Of a DNA stretch of 56,556 bases, positions 6,374-15,357 are shown piece by piece. The notes under the pieces are model-generated. The model saw nothing but the letters and a program-made list of their open reading frames with translations, did not search any database and was not told where the DNA came from. Every line of letters begins with the position of its first letter. The first letter of the stretch is position 1. The DNA is taken from positions 1-56,556 of the forward strand of contig CALWVF010000038.1 of assembly GCA_944384925.1 (NCBI GenBank), written 5' to 3'. This DNA is from an uncultured Clostridia bacterium. Its GTDB lineage: Bacteria > Bacillota > Clostridia > Oscillospirales > Acutalibacteraceae. A program made the translations under genes and the position numbers.

Positions 6374-8380
6374 GTGGCTAAAATAGAACTAGAAAAGACT
6401 GAGTTAAAAAGATGGATAACAATAATATCATTAACATTGGTAGTTAGTATAATATATATTGCAAGGCTCGTTGATTGGCAAATTATAAATGGTGAAAAGT
6501 ATTTAAGAATGTCGAATTCAGGACATATATATACTGTTAAAACCGAGGCAAAACGTGGAGAAATTGTGGATGTAAATGGTGTTGGATTAGTTGTTAACGA
6601 TAGTGGATTTAAAATAGTTATAGACAAACTGTATATAGATAAAGATAATGAAAATGAGATTATAATAAAATTAATAGATATAATGAATATAAAAAAAGAA
6701 AAATGGATCGACATTTTACCAATATACGTTACTAGCTCTGGCACATTTGAATTTATGAAAGACAGAGATTCCGATATTGAAGATTTAAAGAAAATCTTGC
6801 GATTAAACAACTACGCCACTGCACAAAACTGCATGGATAAAATGATAGAAAAGTATAAGTGTTATGAATATAGCACTGAACAAAAACGTATGATTTGTAG
6901 TGTTCGATATAATATGACAAAAAATGGATACGATGCTTCTATGACATCTCCATATACATTTGCAGATAACATAAGCAGAGAGTTAGTAGCTATTGTATCT
7001 GAAAAATCTAATGAATTAAAAGGTGTTTTTATTAGGACCTCAGATATAAGAAAATACATCGATGGTACTATAGCACCCCATATTGTTGGACTTACCGGCA
7101 AGTTGTCTGCAGAAGAATATAAAAAACTTAAAGATTCCTATAGTTTAGACGATATTATTGGAAAAAGTGGTATTGAAGGAGCTATGGAGAATTATTTAAA
7201 AGGAAAAGGTGGCAAGCGAATTTTAGAAACAAGTAATGAAGGTTCTGTTATTAATATTCTAGAAAGTGAAAATGCTTCACCGGGCAATACAATATTCTTA
7301 ACTATAGATTCTGATATTCAAAAGGCTGCAAATGAATCGCTTAAAAACAATGTATTAAATGCAAAAAAAAGTGCAAAGGATTGTATTGGTGGTGCTGTTG
7401 TTGTATTAAATATAAAAGATTTCTCTGTTTTAGCTGCCTCAACATACCCTAGCTATGATTTAGAAAAATATGTCGATAATCCATCCTATTATAATGAACT
7501 AGTCACAGATCAAATAAATACCCCACTAATAAATCGTGCTTTTATTGGGGCTTTTACCCCAGGATCTATATATAAGCCTATTGTTGCTTGTGCTGCACTC
7601 GAAGAAGGTTGTATTACAGAAAACGAAAAGATATTTTGCTCTGGAAGGTTTTACTATTCCCCTACAAATCATCAATATTTCTTAAAGTGTATGGGAGTAC
7701 ACCGAGGAATTCCTGTAAAAACTGCACTTGCTCGATCTTGTAATGTATTCTTTGCTGAAATCGGAAGGCGACTTGGTATTACTAATTTAAATCTATATTC
7801 TAAAAGATTTGGGTTAGGAGGTAAAACTGGAATTGAGTTATATGAAAGTTCTGGAGTTTTAGCCGGACCAGAGCACTCAGAGGCTGTTGGAAGCACTTGG
7901 TATGAAAGTGCTACATCTCAAGCCGCAATAGGGCAGTCTGATAATATGTTTACACCATTACAATTGGCTGTTTATACAGCCACTATCGCTAACAATGGTA
8001 ATAGATATAAAACTCATATTGTTAGGAAAATAACTGACTATACTCGCCAGAAGACCATTTTAGAAAATAGCCCTGATTCACCGGAATTAATTGAAAATGT
8101 TGGAGTTTCAGAAGATAATCTAAAAATAGTTCAAGAGGGAATGCGCGCTGTTGCTACTTCCGGCACAGCTGCAGATTTTGCTAATTTTAGAATTCCGATT
8201 GCTGCAAAAACTGGCACTGCTGAAAACTCTGGTTCTGACCATACAACGTTTGTGTGCTATGGACCTTATGAAAATCCTGAAATTGCGATAGGTGTTGTTA
8301 TCGAGCATGGTAAAAGTGGTCTTTGGTCGAAAAATGTTGCTCGAGACATATTAAACGCTTATTGTAATAAAAAATCATAA
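6374..8380 (+). CDS. mrdA: Penicillin-binding protein 2 (class B transpeptidase, elongasome)
   Basis: A 668-residue bitopic transpeptidase that cross-links peptidoglycan during cylinder elongation, working with MreCD and a RodA synthase. A membrane helix lies at about residues 14-34, the PBP dimer region follows (AKRGEIVDVNG), then the transpeptidase domain with catalytic Ser398 in PGSIYKP, the SCN motif (LARSCNVFF) and KTG in AAKTGTAE. The start is odd: the only classical start, GTG at 6374, directly abuts the AGGGGG ribosome site (zero spacing), whereas an in-frame ATA at 6383 sits 9 bases from it. Either a rare AUA start or an unusual GTG start is used. rodA is not in the window. Confidence 0.93.
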   Translation: MAKIELEKTELKRWITIISLTLVVSIIYIARLVDWQIINGEKYLRMSNSGHIYTVKTEAKRGEIVDVNGVGLVVNDSGFKIVIDKLYIDKDNENEIIIKLIDIMNIKKEKWIDILPIYVTSSGTFEFMKDRDSDIEDLKKILRLNNYATAQNCMDKMIEKYKCYEYSTEQKRMICSVRYNMTKNGYDASMTSPYTFADNISRELVAIVSEKSNELKGVFIRTSDIRKYIDGTIAPHIVGLTGKLSAEEYKKLKDSYSLDDIIGKSGIEGAMENYLKGKGGKRILETSNEGSVINILESENASPGNTIFLTIDSDIQKAANESLKNNVLNAKKSAKDCIGGAVVVLNIKDFSVLAASTYPSYDLEKYVDNPSYYNELVTDQINTPLINRAFIGAFTPGSIYKPIVACAALEEGCITENEKIFCSGRFYYSPTNHQYFLKCMGVHRGIPVKTALARSCNVFFAEIGRRLGITNLNLYSKRFGLGGKTGIELYESSGVLAGPEHSEAVGSTWYESATSQAAIGQSDNMFTPLQLAVYTATIANNGNRYKTHIVRKITDYTRQKTILENSPDSPELIENVGVSEDNLKIVQEGMRAVATSGTAADFANFRIPIAAKTGTAENSGSDHTTFVCYGPYENPEIAIGVVIEHGKSGLWSKNVARDILNAYCNKKS

Positions 8381-8483
8381 ACTATAATTAACTACCCTTT
8401 AACTAAGACATTAAAATAAAATAAGAAGCATAAATATTGTTGTAGTAACAATTAAGCAATAAAAATTAAAGGAGTAGTTATAA

Positions 8484-9035
8484 ATGTTTGTCTTTTCATT
8501 TAAGTTTCCTAAAAAAAGTTTTATTTCATGCACAATAGGCGTTGTCACTTTTGCACTTATTACGTTATTAGCAGTAAACAATTATAATAATATCCATGCT
8601 GAACCTGCTATGCAAAAACATGAAACTAAAGTACGAAATAATAATGATAGGGTTACTTTTCTTTCACAATTAGGTTGGACTGTAAACTCTGAACCCTTAG
8701 AAATAGAAGAGATTGAAATACCAAATACTTTTAATTCAACATATGATGAATATAATCAATTACAAATATCTCAAGGGTTTAATTTGAAAAAATATAAAGG
8801 TAAAACTTGTCGATTGTTTAGCTACAGAATAACAAATTATCCTGATACAAGCTTAGATGTTCGTGCGAACTTAATTGTATATAATAATAAAATAATTGGT
8901 GGCGATATTTCATCTGATAAGTTTAAAGGATTTATGCATGGTTTGATAAAAAATCAAAAAACAGATGTATCTATTTCAAACTATGCTTTCGATACAGCTC
9001 ACGAAAAACAAGTTTATAATTCTATAAAGCAATAA
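8484..9035 (+). CDS. DUF4830-type membrane-anchored or secreted protein
   Basis: A 183-residue protein with an N-terminal hydrophobic segment (about residues 16-32) acting as membrane anchor or signal. The extracellular part shows what I recall of DUF4830: RVTFLSQLGWTV, IPNTFNSTYDEYNQLQ, GFNLKKYKGK and a C-terminal IIGGDISSDKFKGFMHGL. AAAGGAG precedes the ATG at good distance. It lies between PBP2 and the pseudouridine synthase and is probably expressed with them. Molecular function is not known for this family. Confidence 0.8.
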   Translation: MFVFSFKFPKKSFISCTIGVVTFALITLLAVNNYNNIHAEPAMQKHETKVRNNNDRVTFLSQLGWTVNSEPLEIEEIEIPNTFNSTYDEYNQLQISQGFNLKKYKGKTCRLFSYRITNYPDTSLDVRANLIVYNNKIIGGDISSDKFKGFMHGLIKNQKTDVSISNYAFDTAHEKQVYNSIKQ

Positions 9036-9059
9036 AAATAAAATTTCAACTCTATTTTA

Positions 9060-9833
9060 ATGAATAAAAAGGAGCAAGGTATATATATTATATGTACTGA
9101 AAATGATATGGCTAAGGAAAGAATAGATAAAATATTGTCCTCTCAGGGATTTGGGAGCAGAAAAGAAGTACAAACTCTTATTAAGAGAGGTTTTGTTGTT
9201 GTTGATAATACAGTAGTAAAAAAAATAGGTGAAAAATTTGACCCTGAATCAGACATAATTACTGTGATGGGTAAACCAATCAACTTCAAAAAAAATATAT
9301 ACATTATGATGAATAAGCCTGCTGGGATTATTTCTGCCAGTATGGACCCAAAAATGAAAACGGTTTTAGACTTATTGCCAAAGCATTTACAGAGAAAAGG
9401 GCTATTTCCTGCCGGAAGGTTAGACAGAAATACCGAAGGACTTCTAATTATAACAAATGACGGTGATTTTGCGCATAAAATGCTTTCGCCAAAGAACAAA
9501 ATTTATAAAAAATACGAAGCCATTATAGATGGTACTGTTACTGAAACTCAAATTAACCAATTTGAAAATGGTATTACTTTACAAAATGGTATATCGTATA
9601 AACCTGCTAGGCTAAACATTATAGAATCCGGGCCTAGATCAATTGTTGAAGTTACTATATGCGAAGGAAAATTTCACCAAATTAAAAGAATGTTTATTGC
9701 TGTGGGTATGCGTGTGATTTATTTAAAAAGAATTAAAATTGGTAGTTTATGCTTAGATCCTTGCTTAAAGTTAGGTGAATGTAAAGAATTATCAGAATTT
9801 GAAATCAACTCCATATTTAGAGATTGTATATAA
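9060..9833 (+). CDS. RsuA/RluB-family rRNA pseudouridine synthase
   Basis: Converts a specific uridine in rRNA to pseudouridine. An S4 RNA-binding domain occupies about residues 17-65 (ERIDKILSSQGFGSRKEV), followed by the synthase domain with the catalytic Asp in GRLDRNTEGLLIITNDG and the family motif EGKFHQIKRMF. Length (257 or 241 residues) fits. The start is unclear: the AAAGGAG (9068-9074) lies inside the reading frame just after ATG 9060, and the next ATG (9108) lacks a ribosome site, so a non-ATG start near 9081-9087 is possible. The exact target base (16S or 23S) cannot be assigned by sight. Confidence 0.9.
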   Translation: MNKKEQGIYIICTENDMAKERIDKILSSQGFGSRKEVQTLIKRGFVVVDNTVVKKIGEKFDPESDIITVMGKPINFKKNIYIMMNKPAGIISASMDPKMKTVLDLLPKHLQRKGLFPAGRLDRNTEGLLIITNDGDFAHKMLSPKNKIYKKYEAIIDGTVTETQINQFENGITLQNGISYKPARLNIIESGPRSIVEVTICEGKFHQIKRMFIAVGMRVIYLKRIKIGSLCLDPCLKLGECKELSEFEINSIFRDCI

Positions 9834-9982
9834 TAATTTTGCATTAATTACCAATTAATTGTTAAATATTTATATAAAAAACTAATTTATTTTTTTCTTC
9901 CTCTATGATATACTATAAATATGTACTTACTATAAAAGTTTATATATTGGACAAATATCAAAGGGGAGGGATTAATTTTTTT

Positions 9983-11083
9983 ATGGCTAAGTTATCTCTT
10001 AGAAATATAAGCAAGAAATATGAAAAGGGTATTATCGCACTTGCAAATCTTTATTTAAATATAGATGATAATCAATTCGTTTCTGTTATTGGACCACGTG
10101 CCAGTGGAAAAACCACTTTATTAACAATAATTGGAGGATTTCAGGATTCCACTGCTGGTCATGTTTACATAGATGATATTAATATAGATGATATAAGACC
10201 CGATGATTTGCAAATCGTGATGATGTCGAAAGGTTATTCATTTTATCCAGACATGACTGCATTTGAAAATATGGCATTTGGATTAAGATTAAAAGGCTTA
10301 GATGCAGATATAATTAACACTAGAATAAGTAATATAGCTAAAATATTAAATATAGAAAATATACTCGATCAGAAAACTCAAACACTCTCTGAATTACAAA
10401 AAAGAAAATTAATGTTGGGTAAACTTGCTGTTAAAAATCCAAAAATATTTTTATTAGATGAACCTTTAACTGGATTAAGTTCAAACTTAAAAAATGTTTT
10501 GAAACAAGATATAATAAATTTGTTTAAGCACTTGAAATCAACTTTTATATATGTTCCTACAGACCCAATGGAATTTTTTTATATTAGCAATAAAGTATTA
10601 GTTATAAAAGATGGAATCATTCAACAATTCGATACCCCAGAAAATATTTATAATAACCCAAACAATGTTCATGTTGCAAGTTGTTTAGGAATACCTCAGA
10701 TCAATCTATTTGCATCTGTTTTAATAAAAGATAAAAATGATTATTTATTAAAATTTTCTAATTATTATATTAAGTGGCCTGCTGAAAAACTACATCCTAT
10801 TTTTTCTAATACACTATATCATCAAGTTATTTTAGGGTTTCGTCCACAAGACTTAATAATTCAAGAAGACAATGAACCAAGTAAATATATAAAAGGTATA
10901 GTAAATTTAATTGAAAAATCTCTAAATGGTACTTTTTTATACTTAAAGGTTGATAATATACCTTTAACCTTATATACCGAAAAGCCAGTTTCATATAAAA
11001 TAGGTGATATTGTATATATTGATATTGATATTGACAATGTACATATTTTTGATAAAAAGACCAATATTAGCATTAAGCTTTAA
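9983..11083 (+). CDS. Orphan sugar-type ABC ATPase homologue with degenerate catalytic motifs
   Basis: A 366-residue protein matching MsmX/UgpC-type ATPases along its whole length, including the C-terminal TOBE-like regulatory region. These normally energise carbohydrate importers from the cytoplasm. Walker A is kept as GPRASGKTT (37-45) and Walker B as IFLLDEPL (155-162), but other elements are changed: Q-loop Gln to Lys83 (MSKGY), signature LSGGQ to LSELQ (135-139), D-loop Asp to Ser166, and switch His to Thr193 (VPTDP). It probably binds ATP but should hydrolyse poorly. No permease or solute-binding protein is adjacent. ATG 9983 follows AAGGGGAGGG at 12 bases; a longer in-frame start upstream lacks support. 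It may be regulatory or a decaying gene. Confidence 0.85.
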   Translation: MAKLSLRNISKKYEKGIIALANLYLNIDDNQFVSVIGPRASGKTTLLTIIGGFQDSTAGHVYIDDINIDDIRPDDLQIVMMSKGYSFYPDMTAFENMAFGLRLKGLDADIINTRISNIAKILNIENILDQKTQTLSELQKRKLMLGKLAVKNPKIFLLDEPLTGLSSNLKNVLKQDIINLFKHLKSTFIYVPTDPMEFFYISNKVLVIKDGIIQQFDTPENIYNNPNNVHVASCLGIPQINLFASVLIKDKNDYLLKFSNYYIKWPAEKLHPIFSNTLYHQVILGFRPQDLIIQEDNEPSKYIKGIVNLIEKSLNGTFLYLKVDNIPLTLYTEKPVSYKIGDIVYIDIDIDNVHIFDKKTNISIKL

Positions 11084-11097
11084 ATTTTTACTTTCAC

Positions 11098-11130
11098 AAA
11101 CTGCCTTTTTTGGCAGTTTATTTGTATTTT
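11098..11130 (+). terminator. Intrinsic terminator
   Basis: An 8-bp stem (AAACTGCC with GGCAGTTT) over a T-rich loop, followed by ATTTGTATTTTT, 15 bases after the ABC ATPase homologue. Confidence 0.8.
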
Positions 11131-11352
11131 TCTTTATATTTTGCATAACAATCTTCGTATATTGTAAAATTTTTGTTCAAAACATATCATCTTGCAATAA
11201 ATATAGATATTTTTACCCGTACAATCTTGCAAAATCCTAAATATTTATGTAGAATATATATGTTAAGATTTTTATCATATATTTTTGTTATATATTGATA
11301 AACGGTTTTGCTGGGTAATATTAATTTATTTTATAAAAAGTGAGGTAATTTT

Positions 11353-12438
11353 ATGTCTAATAGATTGTTTCAAGGTGTAATTCACCAAATGCGTGATGCA
11401 ATCGATAGAACAATTGGTGTAGTCGATGAATCATCTACTATTGTCGCTTGTAGTGATTTAGGTAAAATTGGAGATAGCGATAGTAATATTTCAGCAGATG
11501 TGTTGGCAACTCCTGCCACTTTTATCATCAATGGCTATACTTATAAATCTTTCGGTAGCAAGCCACACCCTGAATATGTCGCTTTTGTTGAAGGTAATGA
11601 TGATACTGCTCAAAAATATGCTCTACTGCTTTCTATAACATTAAGCAGTATTAAGCAATATCACGATGAAAAATATGATAAGGGTAATTTTATTAAAAAT
11701 ATTATTTTAGATAATATCTTACCAGGTGATATTTATGTTAAGTCTCGTGAATTACATTTTGTTTTCGACATCCCAAGAGTTTGTATGCTTATTAAAATAA
11801 CATCTAAATCTGATATCTCTGCTTATGATGTTATTCAAAACCTATTCCCAGATAAAAATAAGGACTTTGTTATCAATGTGAATGAAACTGATATAGCCCT
11901 TGTTAAAGAAATTAAAACTCAAATTGAGTCGAAAGACTTAGAAAAATTGGCAGGTTCAATTGTTGACACTCTTGCGAGTGAATTTTGTACTCAATGTGTT
12001 GTTGGTATTGGAAGCACTGTTACTAAAATCAAGGATTTAGCGCGTTCGTTTAAAGAAGCTCAAGTTGCTATTGAAGTTGGTAAAGTTTTTGATACTGAAA
12101 AAACAATTGTTAGCTACGATAATTTAGGTATCGCTAGGCTGGTTTATCAATTACCAACTACACTATGTGAAATGTTCTTAAAAGAAGTATTTAAAAAGGG
12201 TTCTATAGACTCATTAGACCAAGAAACTTTATTTACTATTCAAAAGTTCTTCGAAAATAATTTAAATGTTTCTGAGACTTCAAGAAAATTGTTTGTACAT
12301 AGAAATACTCTAGTTTATAGGTTGGAAAAAATTAAAAAATTAACAGGACTTGACTTACGTGAATTTGAAGATGCAATTGTCTTTAAAGTAGCGTTAATGG
12401 TAAATAAATACTTATCGTCAAATCCTTCTAAGTATTAA
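11353..12438 (+). CDS. PucR/CdaR-like transcriptional regulator
   Basis: A 361-residue cytoplasmic regulator. Residues 1-110 resemble a small-ligand sensing domain (QGVIHQMRDAIDRTIGVVDESSTIVACSD has the look of the CdaR N-terminal region). The middle resembles the GGDEF-like regulatory domain of PucR proteins (VVGIGSTVTKIKDLARSFKEA). The C-terminus is the PucR-type helix-turn-helix: FFENNLNVSETSRKLFVHRNTLVYRLEKIK. ATG follows GTGAGGT. It lies alone between two hairpins, upstream of ftsE. Ligand and targets are unknown; nothing adjacent suggests a sugar-diacid or purine pathway. Confidence 0.82.
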   Translation: MSNRLFQGVIHQMRDAIDRTIGVVDESSTIVACSDLGKIGDSDSNISADVLATPATFIINGYTYKSFGSKPHPEYVAFVEGNDDTAQKYALLLSITLSSIKQYHDEKYDKGNFIKNIILDNILPGDIYVKSRELHFVFDIPRVCMLIKITSKSDISAYDVIQNLFPDKNKDFVINVNETDIALVKEIKTQIESKDLEKLAGSIVDTLASEFCTQCVVGIGSTVTKIKDLARSFKEAQVAIEVGKVFDTEKTIVSYDNLGIARLVYQLPTTLCEMFLKEVFKKGSIDSLDQETLFTIQKFFENNLNVSETSRKLFVHRNTLVYRLEKIKKLTGLDLREFEDAIVFKVALMVNKYLSSNPSKY

Positions 12439-12454
12439 TAATATTTAAAATTAA

Positions 12455-12482
12455 GGCTATTAAAAATATATTTTTAATAGCC
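12455..12482 (+). terminator. Strong stem-loop after the PucR-like gene
   Basis: GGCTATTAAAAAT pairs perfectly with ATTTTTAATAGCC with a very short loop. No T run follows on the plus strand, so termination is plausible but not typical. Confidence 0.5.
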
Positions 12483-12556
12483 TGCTGCGTTATAATCGGG
12501 TAATAGGAATAATTACCTTTTAAATTTCATAAAGAAAGGAAGGTTGCATATTTATT

Positions 12557-13243
12557 ATGGTGGAATTTAAAAACGTATGTAAGGCATATGAAAACGGGAC
12601 ACTTGCCTTAAAAAATGTTAACTTAAATATCGACAAAGGTGAATTTGTATTTATTGTTGGTTCATCCGGCGCAGGAAAAAGTACTTTTCTTAAACTTATT
12701 ATGAGAGAAGAGACACCCACATCTGGTGAAATTATCATAAATGGAAGAAGATTAACAGAACTAAAACACAAAGAAGTTCCATATCTTAGGCGCGATATGG
12801 GTATAGTATTTCAAGACTTTAGATTAATTCCTAAAATGAATGTATTTGATAATGTAGCATTTGCCATGAGAGTTGTTGGTGCAAATCAAAGATATATAAA
12901 AAAAAGAGTTCCTTATGTTTTAGAGCTTCTTGGATTGAAAGAAAAAGCTTTTTGTTTTCCAAATGAACTTTCCGGCGGAGAACAACAAAGAGTTGGCCTG
13001 GCTAGAGCTTTAGTAAATAATCCAAAAATTATAATAGCCGATGAACCAACTGGCAATGTTGATCCTCGTATGTCTTTTGAAATTGTTTCTCTACTAGAAA
13101 AAATAAATCAACGTGGAACTACAATCTTAATGGTAACGCATGAGCTTTTCCTTGTAAAAAAATTTCCAAAACGGTTGATTCAAATTAATAAAGGAGAAAT
13201 TATTCACGATAGCAAATTTGAGGAGGTTCATTATGAAAGTTAG
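12557..13243 (+). CDS. ftsE: Cell division ATP-binding protein FtsE
   Basis: A 228-residue ABC ATPase that with FtsX controls peptidoglycan hydrolases. Motifs are intact: Walker A GSSGAGKST, Q-loop VFQDF, signature LSGGEQQR, Walker B IIIADEPTGNVD and switch His in MVTHE. The stop overlaps the start of ftsX by 11 bases, so they are translationally coupled. An AAAGGAAGG lies about 13 bases before the ATG. The FtsE identity rests on the 228-residue length and on ftsX and an M23 hydrolase following. Confidence 0.96.
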   Translation: MVEFKNVCKAYENGTLALKNVNLNIDKGEFVFIVGSSGAGKSTFLKLIMREETPTSGEIIINGRRLTELKHKEVPYLRRDMGIVFQDFRLIPKMNVFDNVAFAMRVVGANQRYIKKRVPYVLELLGLKEKAFCFPNELSGGEQQRVGLARALVNNPKIIIADEPTGNVDPRMSFEIVSLLEKINQRGTTILMVTHELFLVKKFPKRLIQINKGEIIHDSKFEEVHYES

Positions 13244-14120
13244 CTCCTTAAAGTATCTTTTAAAAGAAGGATTTAAAAACCTTTTTAATAATAGGCTTAT
13301 GTCTTTTGCATCTATCGGTGTATTAACTTCATGCCTAATTTTAACTGGCGCCGCACTTCTATTTTCTTTAAACATATCCAGTGCTCTAAAGTCAGTTGAA
13401 GATAAAAATAGTTTTACTGTTTATTTAAATGATGACCTTTCCAACTTGGAGTCTGTGAGGGTTGGAGAAAAAATTAAAAATGTTAATAATGTTGAATCTT
13501 GTTCTTTCTATTCGAAAGATGAGGCTATAGAACAATGGAAAGATAAATTAGGTGTTTTATTCGATGGACTACAAGGTAATGAAAATCCACTGCCAAATGT
13601 ATTTCATGTTACTCTTACAGATTTATCGAGATATAGTGAGACTATAGCAAAAATACAAACCATCGAGGGAGTTCATTCTATTAGCGATAGAAGCGAAACC
13701 GCAGAAAAGCTTACTCAATTAAATAATTTAGTAACTTCTATGGGATTTTGGATTGTTGTAATACTAGGCTGCATATCATTATTTATAATATCAAACACAA
13801 TTAGTGTTACTATGCATAGTCGAAAACTCGAAATAAGCATAATGAAATCTGTTGGAGCAACTGATTCATTTGTTAAAATTCCATTTATGGTAGAAGGTGT
13901 AATGATTGGCATCATTTCTGCTATTACATCTATTTTACTTTTAAGCTTAGTATATAAAACACTGACCTTATCTATAGAACAAGTCATTCCTCTTAGCACT
14001 ATACCCTTTTTATCTCTTCTAGGTAATATTACTCTTGGATTTATTTTAGCGGGTATAACTTTTGGATTATTAGGAGGTTCTATATCTATAAGAAAATATC
14101 TTAAAAAGAAACAGGGGTGA
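13233..14120 (+). CDS. ftsX: Cell division membrane protein FtsX
   Basis: A 295-residue permease-like protein with four membrane helices: one near the N-terminus (about 21-45), a large outer loop, and three in the C-terminal half. The loop binds the hydrolase partner in known systems. Family features include NNRLMSFASIGVLTSCLILTG and SRKLEISIMKSVGATDSFV. ATG 13233 has AGGAGG 6 bases upstream inside the end of ftsE. Its stop overlaps the ribosome site of the M23 gene, so the three form one operon. Confidence 0.96.
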   Translation: MKVSSLKYLLKEGFKNLFNNRLMSFASIGVLTSCLILTGAALLFSLNISSALKSVEDKNSFTVYLNDDLSNLESVRVGEKIKNVNNVESCSFYSKDEAIEQWKDKLGVLFDGLQGNENPLPNVFHVTLTDLSRYSETIAKIQTIEGVHSISDRSETAEKLTQLNNLVTSMGFWIVVILGCISLFIISNTISVTMHSRKLEISIMKSVGATDSFVKIPFMVEGVMIGIISAITSILLLSLVYKTLTLSIEQVIPLSTIPFLSLLGNITLGFILAGITFGLLGGSISIRKYLKKKQG

Positions 14121-14125
14121 TCAAA

Positions 14126-15328
14126 TTGTGGTCTAAAAAAAATAAAAAAAGAATTCTATGCTTCATAGTGTTTTCCTTATTTATATGTACATCATTTATG
14201 AATAATAATGTATATAATCTAATATTTGCCGCTACTGATATTAGCCAAAATACAAATAGAAAAAATGCACTCGAAAAACAAAATTCTGAACTGCAAAAAG
14301 AAATTAATGAACTTAAAGGAAATATAGAAGAAAAACAAAAATATAAAGATACACTTTTGAAGCAAATTAATGTTGTTCAAGAACAAATTGATGTATTAAA
14401 TTCTCAAATAAATGATTTAAATTCTCAAATAAAAGAATCAGAGGAAAAAATTGCTTCTAATCAATCTAGAATCGATGATGATATAGAAATACTGAAAAAA
14501 CGAATCAAATCCATTTATATGGCAGGTGAAACATCTACTCTTGACATTATACTAGGATCAAAAGATTTTAGTGACTTTTTAGATAAAGCTGAAATAGTAA
14601 AAATTATTGGTGAACATGATTCTAAATTAATAGATTCATTAAAACAAGAAGTTCAACAAATAGAAGAAGATAAATCTAAAATTGAAACTCAAAGAGACGA
14701 AGTATATGAGCAAAAAAAGGAAATAAGCGCCAAACAATCTGAGCTCGACTCCCTTTTGAAAGAAAGCAATAAAGTAATTACTGAATTAGAAGGAAAACAA
14801 GCAACACTTTTAGATAAAATAGATGAAAATAATGATGAATTGAAAAAAATCCGTTCTGAAATAGAAAATTATTATAAAGAATTAGCTAAAAAAGATAATG
14901 TAAGCTCTTCATCCTCTGCTACAATTACTCCATCTGGATCCGGTTATGCATGGCCTGTCCCTGGATATTACTATGTCTCCTCTAACTACTACGATACATC
15001 AGGCCGAAATTCTATGCATAGGGCAATTGATATTGCTGGCTCACAAATATATGGAAAACCTGTTGTAGCTGCAGATAATGGTACTATAAAATTCTGTAAT
15101 GTTGGTGGTTATGGCGGTGGATATGGTACATATATGGTTATAGATCATGGAAATGGCAGATCTACATTATATGCCCACATGAGCGGGGTTGCTGTTAAAT
15201 CAGGTACAGTAAAAAAGGGCCAAGTAATTGGCTATGTAGGAAGCACAGGATTCTCGACAGGCCCACATCTTCACTTCGAAACTATGCTTTATGGTAAACG
15301 CTATGACCCTATGACAGAATATAAATAA
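14126..15328 (+). CDS. Secreted coiled-coil M23 murein hydrolase (FtsEX partner type)
   Basis: A 400-residue exported protein. A signal peptide covers about residues 1-35 (ending FAATDIS), then a long coiled coil to about residue 255 (repeated Gln, Glu, Lys heptads), a Ser-rich linker, and a LytM/M23 zinc peptidase domain with HRAID, HMSGV and HLHFE ligand motifs. This is the architecture of EnvC and of the FtsEX-gated hydrolases of Gram-positives. TTG 14126 is chosen because AGGGGTG ends 6 bases before it; the GTG at 14117 overlaps that site. Its zinc ligands look complete, so it may be directly catalytic. Confidence 0.93.
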   Translation: MWSKKNKKRILCFIVFSLFICTSFMNNNVYNLIFAATDISQNTNRKNALEKQNSELQKEINELKGNIEEKQKYKDTLLKQINVVQEQIDVLNSQINDLNSQIKESEEKIASNQSRIDDDIEILKKRIKSIYMAGETSTLDIILGSKDFSDFLDKAEIVKIIGEHDSKLIDSLKQEVQQIEEDKSKIETQRDEVYEQKKEISAKQSELDSLLKESNKVITELEGKQATLLDKIDENNDELKKIRSEIENYYKELAKKDNVSSSSSATITPSGSGYAWPVPGYYYVSSNYYDTSGRNSMHRAIDIAGSQIYGKPVVAADNGTIKFCNVGGYGGGYGTYMVIDHGNGRSTLYAHMSGVAVKSGTVKKGQVIGYVGSTGFSTGPHLHFETMLYGKRYDPMTEYK

Positions 15329-15357
15329 TTGAAAATTAATGAAGTCGAAAGGTAGGT

